Shown here piece after piece: positions 1 to 7,783 of a DNA stretch of 64,000 nucleotides. The stretch is from Escherichia marmotae (lineage in GTDB: Bacteria; Pseudomonadota; Gammaproteobacteria; Enterobacterales; Enterobacteriaceae), in contig NZ_CP025979.1 in NCBI RefSeq assembly GCF_002900365.1, positions 3,162,001-3,226,000 of the forward strand, in the 5' to 3' direction. The position numbers were made by a program, and so were the translations under genes. The notes below the pieces were generated by a model, which was given only the letters and a program-made list of their open reading frames with translations, made no database searches and was not told the DNA's origin. Position 1 is the stretch's first letter, and each line of letters begins with the position of its first letter.

Positions 1-74
1 AGCGCGGGTGAGCGATACAGGAAGGTGTTGAGCAGACTTTCTATTCCTGCCGTCACTAAAGGTTTAAAAGGCAT
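1..74 (-). CDS. ubiJ: UbiJ, ubiquinone biosynthesis accessory factor (partial, N-terminus only)
   Basis: Only the first 24 codons lie in the window; the gene runs off the left edge. The reverse strand reads MPFKPLVTAGIESLLNTFLY, the start of E. coli UbiJ (formerly YigP). The start codon is 14 bases after the ubiE stop, as in the ubiE-ubiJ-ubiB operon. UbiJ is an SCP2-domain lipid-binding protein that, with UbiK, supports the soluble Ubi complex making coenzyme Q. The lipid-binding part is outside the window. Confidence 0.9.
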   Translation of the reverse strand, partial: MPFKPLVTAGIESLLNTFLYRSPA

Positions 75-87
75 AGTCGTACTCCTG

Positions 88-843
88 TCAGAACTTATAA
101 CCACGGTGCAGCGCCACAACGCCAGCCGTCAGGTTGTAATAATCGACACTTTCGAATCCGGCATCTTGCATCATGGCTTTCAGGGTATCCTGATCGGGAT
201 GCATACGGATGGATTCTGCCAGATAACGGTAGCTGTCGGCGTCATTCGCCACCAGCGAGCCAATACGCGGCAACACATGGAAGGAGTAAGCGTCATAAGC
301 TTTGCTTAGCGGCTCGATAATCGGCTTCGAGAACTCAAGCACCAGCAGACGACCGCCGGGTTTCAGCACGCGATACATCGAACGCAGCGCTTTATCTTTG
401 TCAGTGACGTTACGCAGACCAAACGAAATGGTGATGCAATCAAAGGTGTTATCCGGGAACGGTAGAGCCTCGGCATTTGCCTGAACATACTCAACGTTGC
501 CAATCACGCCGATATTACGCAGCTTCTCGCGCCCCATTTTGAGCATGGATTCATTGATATCAGCGAGGACCACTTTGCCAGTTTCACCGACCAGGCGGGA
601 GAATTTCGCCGTCAGATCGCCAGTGCCGCCAGCCAGATCCAGCACGGTCTGCCCACGGCGTACGCCGCTACAATCGATCGTGAATCGCTTCCACAAACGA
701 TGAATACCAAAGGACATCAAATCGTTCATGACATCGTATTTCGATGCCACGGAATGGAAAACGTGGGCGACCATGTCCGCTTTTTGTTCCTTCGCGACGG
801 TCTGAAAACCAAAGTGCGTCGTTTCTTGTGACTTATCCACCAT
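88..843 (-). CDS. ubiE: UbiE, demethylmenaquinone / 2-octaprenyl-methoxy-benzoquinol C-methyltransferase
   Basis: A 251-residue SAM-dependent methyltransferase, the full family length. It carries out the C-methylation shared by ubiquinone synthesis (DDMQH2 to DMQH2) and the last step of menaquinone synthesis. The class I methyltransferase motif I ([11 protein letters not shown]) is near residue 68, with an acidic motif II ([11 protein letters not shown]) after it, and the UbiE signature [10 protein letters not shown] is near residue 140. It is the first gene of ubiE-ubiJ-ubiB. The sequence is essentially that of E. coli, with no defect seen. Confidence 0.98.
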
Positions 844-937
844 CTCAATGCCTGCTCATCAAAAAATTGTTCCAGAAGTGTAACAGATTGGGCGTCGTTG
901 CCCTAGATTTCTACCCGGCTTAGCTACCCCTAATGGG

Positions 938-2365
938 CTAACGCGATTGCTGATTATATTCATCATCACGTTGATAAGCTTCACCATTCGGCTGCTCCGG
1001 AACCGACCGCAATCGGTACTCTTCGTCCTGGCTTACCGCCTGATCGGCCAAATCCGGATTAATCTCGCGTTTAATTTCTACCCCTAAACCACGAAACGCT
1101 TCTGCCTGCGCCAGCACATTTCCGCGACCTGAAGAAAGTTTTTTCATCGCCTGGCGATAGTTATCCTGCGCTTTATCCAGACTTTGACCAATCGCAGACA
1201 TATCATCAACAAACAGGCGCATTTTGTCGTACAGCTTGCTGGCACGATCAGCGATTTGCTGGGCGTTACGGCTTTGATGCTCATAACGCCACAGGTTGGC
1301 GATAGTACGCAACGCCACCAGCAGCGTGGTGGGGCTAACCAGCATAATATTGTTTTTCAACGCTTCGGTGATTAGCTCCGGCTGCCTGTCCAGCGCCAGT
1401 AAGAATGCCGGTTCGACGGGGATAAACATCAGCACGTAATCCAGGGTTCTTAACCCCGGAAGCTGCTGATAATCTTTACGCCCCAACAAGCGGATATGGT
1501 TACGCACCGACGCGATATGTTCCTGCAATGCGCTTTCGCGGGTGTAGTCGTCTTCCGCATTGAAGTAGCGTTCATAAGCGACCAGCGTCATTTTGGCGTC
1601 GATAACCACATCTTTCCCCTGTGGTAAGCGCACGATGACATCTGGTTGCATCCGCGAGCGGGCATCATTCTCGATGCTGACCTGGGTTTCATATTCATAC
1701 CCCTCACGCAACCCGGAAGCCTCCAGTACTCGCGTTAATACCACTTCGCCCCAGTTACCCTGGGTTTTATTGTCGCCTTTTAGCGCCCGTGTCAGGTTGA
1801 TTGCTTCCTGGGCCATTTGGGCGTTGAGTTGTTGGAGATTGCGAATTTCGTGGGTCAGGGTATGGCGTTCTTGTGCTTCTTTACCAAAACTGTCCTGAAC
1901 CTGACGGCGAAAACCATCCAGTTGTTCACGCAGCGGCGACAAAAGGCTGTTCAGACTCTGGCGATTTTGTTCATCAACCCGGCGATTGCTGTGTTCAAAA
2001 ATACGGTTAGCGAGGTTTTCAAACTGCTCGCTTAAACGCTGTTCGCTGTTGATCATCTGGCGAATTTTATCGTCAGCATGTTGCTGTGCGGCCTCCATCC
2101 GCGTGGTCACTTCACGCAGATCGGCCTCCAGCGAGGTGTTAATACTTTGCAGGCTGCGCACTTCGTTATTGAGTAGTTCACACTCTTCACGCCAGTGCTC
2201 ACTTTGGGTAATTTGTTGTTTTGCCGCACTTAACTCCGCAACCATCTCTTCACGTTCGGCTAGTTGCTCGGCTTTTTGCTGTGCATGTTGATAACTGGCA
2301 AACAGCCAGCCGATGGCCACACTGACCAGTGCAATAATGGCATAAACAATGATTGAGAAATCCAC
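938..2365 (-). CDS. rmuC: RmuC, putative recombination-limiting nuclease-like protein
   Basis: A 475-residue protein of the usual RmuC length. An N-terminal membrane segment (about residues 3-24) is followed by a long charged coiled coil (about 30-180) and then the RmuC core, with the motif QGNWGEVVL near residue 205 and DVVIDAKM near 253, the latter resembling a restriction-endonuclease-like fold. In E. coli, loss of rmuC raises inversion frequency at short inverted repeats, which suggests a role in limiting recombination; the reaction is not established. It is transcribed toward ubiE and separated from udp by the udp terminator. Confidence 0.96.
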   Translation of the reverse strand: MDFSIIVYAIIALVSVAIGWLFASYQHAQQKAEQLAEREEMVAELSAAKQQITQSEHWREECELLNNEVRSLQSINTSLEADLREVTTRMEAAQQHADDKIRQMINSEQRLSEQFENLANRIFEHSNRRVDEQNRQSLNSLLSPLREQLDGFRRQVQDSFGKEAQERHTLTHEIRNLQQLNAQMAQEAINLTRALKGDNKTQGNWGEVVLTRVLEASGLREGYEYETQVSIENDARSRMQPDVIVRLPQGKDVVIDAKMTLVAYERYFNAEDDYTRESALQEHIASVRNHIRLLGRKDYQQLPGLRTLDYVLMFIPVEPAFLLALDRQPELITEALKNNIMLVSPTTLLVALRTIANLWRYEHQSRNAQQIADRASKLYDKMRLFVDDMSAIGQSLDKAQDNYRQAMKKLSSGRGNVLAQAEAFRGLGVEIKREINPDLADQAVSQDEEYRLRSVPEQPNGEAYQRDDEYNQQSR

Positions 2366-2454
2366 AAAGCCTCCTGACGCAACAACTTACCCGCACAAAA
2401 TAGAATTGTGCTGTACAAACGTCCAGTTGGAAAGGCATTTCCTGCGAGGCGCTA

Positions 2455-2488
2455 CGCAAAAATACAAAAGGCCGAACGTATCGGCCTT
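2455..2488 (-). terminator. Rho-independent terminator of udp
   Basis: On the minus strand, an 8-bp stem (AAGGCCGA / TCGGCCTT, 2468-2475 with 2481-2488) with a 5-base loop is followed by a T-rich run ending near 2455. It lies 17 bases after the udp stop codon. Confidence 0.85.
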
Positions 2489-2505
2489 CAGACAGGAGAA
2501 GAGAA

Positions 2506-3267
2506 TTACAGCAGACGACGCGCCGCTTCCACCACGATTTTCACCACATGGCTTTCGGTTTGTTTCATCGTCTCAGCATTCGGGATCTCTTGCTGGGTGC
2601 GGTTAACAATAACGCCAGCTACCATACCGGCACGCAGGCCCTGGCTTGCACACATGGTCAGCAGAGTTGCAGATTCCATCTCATAGTTCATTACGCCCAT
2701 CGCCTGCCACTCTTCCATAGAGCCTTTAAAGTGACGGACTACACGGCCAGAATAAGTGTCGTAACGTTCCTGGCCCGGGTAGAAAGTGTCAGAAGAGGCA
2801 GTCACACCCACGTGAGTGGTTGCACCAATAGACTTCGCTGCTTCAACCAGCGCGGTAGTACATTCGAAATCAGCCACTGCCGGGAATTCCAGCGGTGCGA
2901 AATGCAGGCTCGCGCCATCCAGACGAACAGACGCCGTAGTAACCAGTACATCACCAACATTAATATGCGGCTGAATAGCGCCAGTCGTACCGATACGCAG
3001 GAAAGTGCGAATGCCAAGCTGTGCCAGTTCTTCAACGGCAATAGAAGTCGACGGACCACCGATACCGGTAGAACAAACGATAACAGGTTTACCATCCAGC
3101 TCTGCACGCCAGGTGGTGAATTCGCGGTGAGATGCCAGTTTAACCGGCTTATCCATTAGCGCGGCGATCTTTTCCACACGATCCGGGTCGCCAGGAACGA
3201 TGGCTAGCGTAGCCCCTTGTAAATCGTTTTTAGTGAGGCCGAGATGAAAAACATCAGACTTGGACAT
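2506..3267 (-). CDS. udp: Uridine phosphorylase
   Basis: A 253-residue nucleoside phosphorylase that converts uridine and phosphate to uracil and ribose-1-phosphate in pyrimidine salvage. The start chosen is the second in-frame ATG, giving MSKSDVFHLGL as in E. coli; two codons upstream is another ATG. Family features seen: phosphate-binding GDPDRV near residue 26, IGTTGAIQ near 93, and the substrate-site segment NYEMESATLL near 195. Two CRP-type sites 52 bp apart lie upstream, which is the known CRP/CytR arrangement of udp. Confidence 0.98.
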   Translation of the reverse strand: MSKSDVFHLGLTKNDLQGATLAIVPGDPDRVEKIAALMDKPVKLASHREFTTWRAELDGKPVIVCSTGIGGPSTSIAVEELAQLGIRTFLRIGTTGAIQPHINVGDVLVTTASVRLDGASLHFAPLEFPAVADFECTTALVEAAKSIGATTHVGVTASSDTFYPGQERYDTYSGRVVRHFKGSMEEWQAMGVMNYEMESATLLTMCASQGLRAGMVAGVIVNRTQQEIPNAETMKQTESHVVKIVVEAARRLL

Positions 3268-3340
3268 ATACAACTCCTCTGTGAATCGGTTTAGTCAGAA
3301 GAAGCAAAAAGATACTTTACCGAAGGGATTAACATTTTTT

Positions 3341-3356
3341 CGTGATAATCATCACT
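3341..3356 (-). promoter_or_regulatory. CRP binding site, promoter-proximal, upstream of udp
   Basis: The minus strand reads AGTGATGATTATCACG, a good match to TGTGA-N6-TCACA. Its distance from udp agrees with the known site near -41.5. CytR is known to act between the two CRP sites of this promoter. Confidence 0.75.
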
Positions 3357-3392
3357 ATGATGCAAATGTGTTGCATACATTTACTCATCAAA

Positions 3393-3408
3393 GGTGACTT
3401 AAATCACA
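3393..3408 (-). promoter_or_regulatory. CRP binding site, promoter-distal, upstream of udp
   Basis: The minus strand reads TGTGATTTAAGTCACC, a near-consensus CRP site centred 52 bp from the proximal site. This matches the two-site CRP/CytR architecture described for E. coli udp. The segment between them is the expected CytR contact region. Confidence 0.8.
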
Positions 3409-3528
3409 TAATTTACTCTTAAGTCAGTAAGGCTGCTTAAAAGATGAGCCATTTGAGGCAATGTGAATTGTTGCACGCTGACTATAGTTAACATTGCGCA
3501 AAATTTTCATAAGGGTACGGAGAATCCC

Positions 3529-4338
3529 ATGACAACAACACAACAATCCGGATTTGCACCTGCTGCATCACCCCTCGCCTCAACAATTGTTCATACCCCG
3601 GACGATACGATTGTGGCAGGGTTCACCTCTATCCCTTCACAAGGGGATAACATGCCTGCTTATCATGCTCGTCCAAAGCAGAGCGATGGCCCACTACCTG
3701 TGGTCATTGTAGTGCAGGAAATTTTTGGTGTGCATGAACATATCCGCGACATTTGTCGCCGTCTGGCGCTGGAGGGGTATCTGGCTATCGCACCAGAGCT
3801 TTACTTCCGCGAAGGCGATCCGAATGATTTCACCGACATCCCGACGCTATTAAGTGGTCTGGTAGCAAAAGTACCTGACTCACAGGTGCTTGCCGATCTC
3901 GATCACGTCGCCAGTTGGGCGTCACGCAATGGCGGTGATGTGCATCGCTTAATGATCACTGGATTTTGCTGGGGTGGGCGAATCGCCTGGCTGTATGCCG
4001 CGCATAACCCGCAACTGAAAGCGGCAGTAGCGTGGTATGGCAAACTGACGGGCGACAAAACATTAAATTCACCGAAACAGCCTGTTGATATCGCGACTGA
4101 CCTTAATGCCCCGGTTCTCGGGTTGTACGGCGGTCAGGATAACAGCATTCCGCAGGAGAGCGTTGAAACCATGCGCCAGGCGCTGCGGGCAGCGAACGCG
4201 AAAGCGGAGATTATCGTTTACCCGGATGCCGGACATGCATTCAACGCCGATTATCGCCCGAGCTATCATGCCGAGTCTGCGCAAGACGGCTGGCAGCGAA
4301 TGCTGGAATGGTTTACGCAGTATGGTGTTAAAAAGTAA
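3529..4338 (+). CDS. dlhH: Dienelactone hydrolase family protein (YsgA/DlhH)
   Basis: A 269-residue alpha/beta hydrolase, close to the 271 of the K-12 protein. It is predicted to be a carboxymethylenebutenolidase; the physiological substrate in E. coli is unknown. The nucleophile motif ITGFCWGG places the catalytic Cys near residue 148. An acidic residue in the LYGGQD segment and the histidine in DAGHAFNADY complete the triad. The ATG at 3529 was preferred over an earlier in-frame start because it follows TACGGAGA and gives the known MTTTQQ N-terminus. It is divergent from udp. Downstream, K-12 goes directly to metE; here the accessory operon intervenes. Confidence 0.95.
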   Translation: MTTTQQSGFAPAASPLASTIVHTPDDTIVAGFTSIPSQGDNMPAYHARPKQSDGPLPVVIVVQEIFGVHEHIRDICRRLALEGYLAIAPELYFREGDPNDFTDIPTLLSGLVAKVPDSQVLADLDHVASWASRNGGDVHRLMITGFCWGGRIAWLYAAHNPQLKAAVAWYGKLTGDKTLNSPKQPVDIATDLNAPVLGLYGGQDNSIPQESVETMRQALRAANAKAEIIVYPDAGHAFNADYRPSYHAESAQDGWQRMLEWFTQYGVKK

Positions 4339-4403
4339 CGCCATTGCCGCTAAATCTGATGATTAAGCTCACACAACTTCAACGATTTTTTTAATCTCAA
4401 AAA

Positions 4404-4434
4404 CATACAGCATCAAAAAATTTGTTGCTGTATG
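4404..4434. promoter_or_regulatory. Inverted repeat upstream of the ureide-type operon, candidate operator
   Basis: Arms catacagcatcaaa (4404-4417) and tttgttgctgtatg (4421-4434) are complementary with one mismatch and separated by three A residues. A partial direct copy of the right arm (aaaaatttcgttgctgtgcg, 4485-4504) lies closer to the first gene. The dyad is 160 bp before the start of the operon and has no T-tract after it, so it looks like a protein-binding site and not a terminator. The AllS-like regulator encoded at 11886 is the obvious candidate partner; that link is inference. Confidence 0.5.
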
Positions 4435-4594
4435 CCACTATTTGACCCCCTTCACATTCGTCATCACACCACCTGCTGAATGCAAAAATTTCGTTGCTGT
4501 GCGGCAAACTTTTTTCCTGTTTTATACCGCTTTTCTCCTGAATACTCGCTCTCAGAACAACCGGATCGTTTAAACATCAGACAGGAGATTTACC

Positions 4595-5263
4595 ATGACG
4601 CAATCCATTTTTCAGGCCCAACCCTTTGAATTACCTTTTGATCCGTGTACGACTGCACTGGTCATGATCGACATGCAGCGTGACTTTGTCGAGGCAGGAG
4701 GCTTCGGTGAGGCATTGGGTAATGATGTTTCACTGGTTCGCACGGCTATCGCGCCATGTACAGAGGTGCTGGCAGCCGCACGTCAGAAAGGAATTATGGT
4801 TATTCATACCCGTGAAGGCCATCGCGCTGACTTAAGCGACTGCCCACCAGCCAAACTGACACGCGGTGGTAAAACCTTTATTGGTGAACCAGGACCGATG
4901 GGACGCATTCTGGTCAGAGGTGAAGCAGGTCATGACATCATTCCTGAACTGTACCCGGTAGCAGGCGAACCGGTGATTGATAAACCTGGCAAAGGCGCTT
5001 TTTATCAAACCGACTTACATCTGATTTTGCAAAACCACGGTATCAAGACGCTGATTGTTTGTGGTGTGACTACCGAAGTTTGCGTAACCACCACCGTGCG
5101 CGAAGCAAATGACCGTGGCTATGAATGCATCATCCCGGAAGATTGTGTTGGCTCCTATTTCCCGGAATTCCAGAAATACGCCCTGGAAATGATCAAAGCA
5201 CAAGGTGCCATTTTCGGTTGGGTAACTGATTCCAAAGCCATTATTGCAGGTCTGGAAGGCTAA
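4595..5263 (+). CDS. Isochorismatase-family cysteine amidohydrolase, biuret-hydrolase-like
   Basis: A 222-residue member of the cysteine-hydrolase family. The Asp-Lys-Cys triad is visible: Asp in LVMIDMQRDF (near residue 27), Lys in DKPGKGAF (near 135) and Cys in CGVTTEVCVTT (near 168). The segments HTREGHRADLSDCP, GPMGRILVRGE, GHDIIPELYP and REANDRGYECI are those I associate with the biuret hydrolase (BiuH) subgroup, which cleaves biuret to allophanate and ammonia; other amides, including oxamate, are possible. It is first in an eight-gene accessory operon, with a clear Shine-Dalgarno (ACAGGAG). Family call is firm; substrate is inferred. Confidence 0.85.
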   Translation: MTQSIFQAQPFELPFDPCTTALVMIDMQRDFVEAGGFGEALGNDVSLVRTAIAPCTEVLAAARQKGIMVIHTREGHRADLSDCPPAKLTRGGKTFIGEPGPMGRILVRGEAGHDIIPELYPVAGEPVIDKPGKGAFYQTDLHLILQNHGIKTLIVCGVTTEVCVTTTVREANDRGYECIIPEDCVGSYFPEFQKYALEMIKAQGAIFGWVTDSKAIIAGLEG

Positions 5264-5268
5264 CACCG

Positions 5269-6129
5269 ATGGTACAGGTTACGCTTTGCGCATCGTCGTT
5301 GGGGTATCTTTTTCCGCGGAATGAAACGCAAAATTTACGTCTGCATAGTGCTTTTAAGCATGCGGTAAAACTGTCTTCAGAAGCGGGAACATTCATCACC
5401 CTGCTGTGTGCGCAAACGTATCTGAATCTCCCTGATGCCGCCAGAGTCATCCTGCCTGAGCGTTGGGACTGGCGAAGAGAGATCGCCCGTTCAGATCCTG
5501 TTCAGTTAACCCCTGGCTTGCTACAAACACCTCGCTTTTACGTGGTGCTTCATAACACAACACTCTGGCAGCCGCCATTTGTGGGGGGAATGTTGACACT
5601 TGAGGCGTTCCCTTTGGTTTTACAGCACTACCCAACAATGGCATCGCAACGGCTTTTATTTTGTCTGGAGCATAACGTTCAAAGCACATTGCACCTGCCG
5701 GATAGCCTCATGCACGATGGATTAGAGATTATGGAACATCCAGATGCGCTGGAACGCCAGGTGCCACAACTGATCGGCTTTGGCAAAGGCTTAACGCCCG
5801 ATGGTGATGACTATTTGCTGGGCTATCTGGCGGCGCTCTGGTTATGGCAACTACCTGCACCACTTGCCGATCATCAATACCGGTTGCAGCAGGCAATTAA
5901 CCAACATGCACACAACACCACGGATATTAGTCGTCATTATCTGGAGCGTGCACTTCAGGGACATTTTTCAGAACCGATTTGCCAGTTACTCGCACAACTG
6001 GTTGGGGGCGCATCGGCAATGACCATCACATCTTATGCTGAACGGGTCATGCAATTTGGCGCAACGTCAGGAGTGGACTGCCTTGCAGGAATGCTGCATG
6101 GCTTTCGAACCCTGAACACCATGAATTGA
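5269..6129 (+). CDS. DUF2877 protein, YahE/YlbF(AllH)-like, probable carbamoyltransferase component
   Basis: A 286-residue cytosolic protein starting 5 bases after the amidase stop. The DUF2877 signature FGKGLTPDGDDYLLGYLA is at about residues 171-188. In K-12, DUF2877 proteins are YahE (about 287 residues) and YlbF; YlbF works with FdrA and YlbE in the oxamate carbamoyltransferase of allantoin breakdown. The length and the order DUF2877-FdrA-DUF1116-kinase here match yahEFG-yahI more closely than the allantoin cluster. I infer it is a subunit of a carbamoyl-transferring complex. Confidence 0.8.
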   Translation: MVQVTLCASSLGYLFPRNETQNLRLHSAFKHAVKLSSEAGTFITLLCAQTYLNLPDAARVILPERWDWRREIARSDPVQLTPGLLQTPRFYVVLHNTTLWQPPFVGGMLTLEAFPLVLQHYPTMASQRLLFCLEHNVQSTLHLPDSLMHDGLEIMEHPDALERQVPQLIGFGKGLTPDGDDYLLGYLAALWLWQLPAPLADHQYRLQQAINQHAHNTTDISRHYLERALQGHFSEPICQLLAQLVGGASAMTITSYAERVMQFGATSGVDCLAGMLHGFRTLNTMN

Positions 6130-6143
6130 TTTTAACCTTTTCT

Positions 6144-6201
6144 CCCGTAGCCCGTTTATGGCGCTACACGGGGATGCTTTGCCCGAATTTTGCTATCGGG
6201 C
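6144..6201 (+). promoter_or_regulatory. Two consecutive hairpins in the leader of the FdrA-like gene
   Basis: The 94-base gap between the DUF2877 and FdrA-like genes holds two stem-loops: CCCGTAGC (6144-6151) with GCTACACGGG (6163-6172, two-base bulge), and GCCCGA (6181-6186) with TCGGGC (6196-6201). Neither is followed by a T-tract. They could set message stability or relative expression within the operon, or be remnants of a repeat element. This is the only large gap between genes of the enzyme set. Confidence 0.4.
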
Positions 6202-6223
6202 GGAATGAAACAGGCATAACAGC

Positions 6224-7783
6224 ATGAAAGTTAAATATAAAGTTTTCAGCAATCTTTATCAGGACTCAGTGTCTCTGATGCAGATTTCCGCGCAAATCAG
6301 CAAGTTGCCCGGTATTCAACAGGCCTCGGTCGTCATGGGAACGCCCAATAATCTCGAACAATTGCGCGATGCGGGTCTGGGCGACGAAATCAACGCCAGC
6401 CCCAATGATTTAGTGATCGCGGTTATGGGTGAAGAAGAGATTTGCAATGAAGCACTGGTGCTGGCCCAACAACGTCTGACCAGCAAGCCTGATGATGAAA
6501 CGGATAGTGGCATTAAAACACCGGAAAAGGTCAGTCTGGAAATGGCACTGGAAGCCGAACCCGAAGCCAACCTGGCACTCATTTCTGTACCGGGAGACTA
6601 CGCCGCCGCCGAAGCGATTAAAGCGTTAAACCTCGGAATGAACGTGATGATGTTCAGCGATAACGTCAGTATCAAGCAGGAAAAATCCATCAAAACTCTA
6701 GCCCGGGAACGTCAGCGCATCGTAATGGGGCCGGACTGTGGAACCGCCATTGTTAACGGAATTCCGTTAGGCTTCGCCAATGTGGTGAAACGCGGAGCAA
6801 TTGGTGTTATCGGTGCATCCGGCACCGGGTTACAGGAAGTGACTTGCCGAATCGACCGGCTCGGAGCAGGCATTTCTCAGGCTCTGGGAACAGGTGGGCA
6901 TGATCTCCATGAAGAGATTGGTGGAATATCGATGCTCTTTGCTTTAGATGCACTGGCGCAAGATGATGAAACGCGCGTGATTGTGCTGATTTCAAAACCG
7001 CCGTCACCCATCGTTGCCCAAAATATTCTGGAGCGTGCCGAGGCTTGTGGAAAACCCGTGGTAGTGAATTTCCTCGGTGCAAATCCGCACGATCTGGCAC
7101 GCCCCAATATCACCGCTGCCACCACGCTGGCCAGCGCTGCGGATATCGCCGTGGCGTTGCTAAATGCTCAGCCTCTTCCGGCTGTTGAGACAGAGGTTTC
7201 CTCTGCCGATCTCGCAATGTTAGAACACGCCAGCCAACATCTGTCAGCCCATCGCCAGGCGATACGCGGAGTTTTCGCCGGAGGAACCTTCTGTTACGAA
7301 GCGCAACTTATCTGCCAACAAAAGGGATTCAGCGCAGCCTCCAATACGCCAGTTGCGGGTAATCGCACACTGGCAAATATCTGGCAAAGCGAAGATCACA
7401 CGCTGATCGATATGGGCGACGATGATTTCACCCGTGGCAAACCGCATCCAATGATCGACCCGACTCTGCGCAATCAACGTCTGCTCAACGAACTCAACGA
7501 CTCACACACTGCCGTCGTGTTATTCGACCTGGTACTTGGTTATGGCGCTTCCGCTATGCCTGCCAGCGAATTACTGGAGCAACTTTCACACATCAACATG
7601 AATAACGCACCGTTGCTGATTGCGCACGTTTGCGGAACAGAAGCTGATCCACAAGTACGCAGCCAACAGATAAGTGCGCTACAAAACGCAGGCGTCATCA
7701 TCGCCGGCAGTAATGCACAGGCGGCGCTATGGGCCAGCACCGTTGCGCAGACTCAGTTGCAGAAAAAGGGGCTAAACGCATGA
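6224..7783 (+). CDS. FdrA-like protein (succinyl-CoA-synthetase-alpha-like fold), probable carbamoyltransferase subunit
   Basis: A 519-residue protein of the FdrA/YahF family (YahF is about 515). It has two Rossmann-like halves resembling the CoA-ligase alpha subunit: GVIGASGTGLQEV near residue 193 followed by ALGTGGHDLHEEIGG, and a second domain with GVFAGGTFCYEA near residue 348. FdrA (AllF) of K-12 is a component of the oxamate carbamoyltransferase that phosphorolyses oxalurate to oxamate and carbamoyl phosphate. It overlaps the next gene by four bases (ATGA), so the two are probably translationally coupled. That the complex works on a carbamoyl compound is inferred from family and neighbours. 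Confidence 0.85.
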   Translation: MKVKYKVFSNLYQDSVSLMQISAQISKLPGIQQASVVMGTPNNLEQLRDAGLGDEINASPNDLVIAVMGEEEICNEALVLAQQRLTSKPDDETDSGIKTPEKVSLEMALEAEPEANLALISVPGDYAAAEAIKALNLGMNVMMFSDNVSIKQEKSIKTLARERQRIVMGPDCGTAIVNGIPLGFANVVKRGAIGVIGASGTGLQEVTCRIDRLGAGISQALGTGGHDLHEEIGGISMLFALDALAQDDETRVIVLISKPPSPIVAQNILERAEACGKPVVVNFLGANPHDLARPNITAATTLASAADIAVALLNAQPLPAVETEVSSADLAMLEHASQHLSAHRQAIRGVFAGGTFCYEAQLICQQKGFSAASNTPVAGNRTLANIWQSEDHTLIDMGDDDFTRGKPHPMIDPTLRNQRLLNELNDSHTAVVLFDLVLGYGASAMPASELLEQLSHINMNNAPLLIAHVCGTEADPQVRSQQISALQNAGVIIAGSNAQAALWASTVAQTQLQKKGLNA

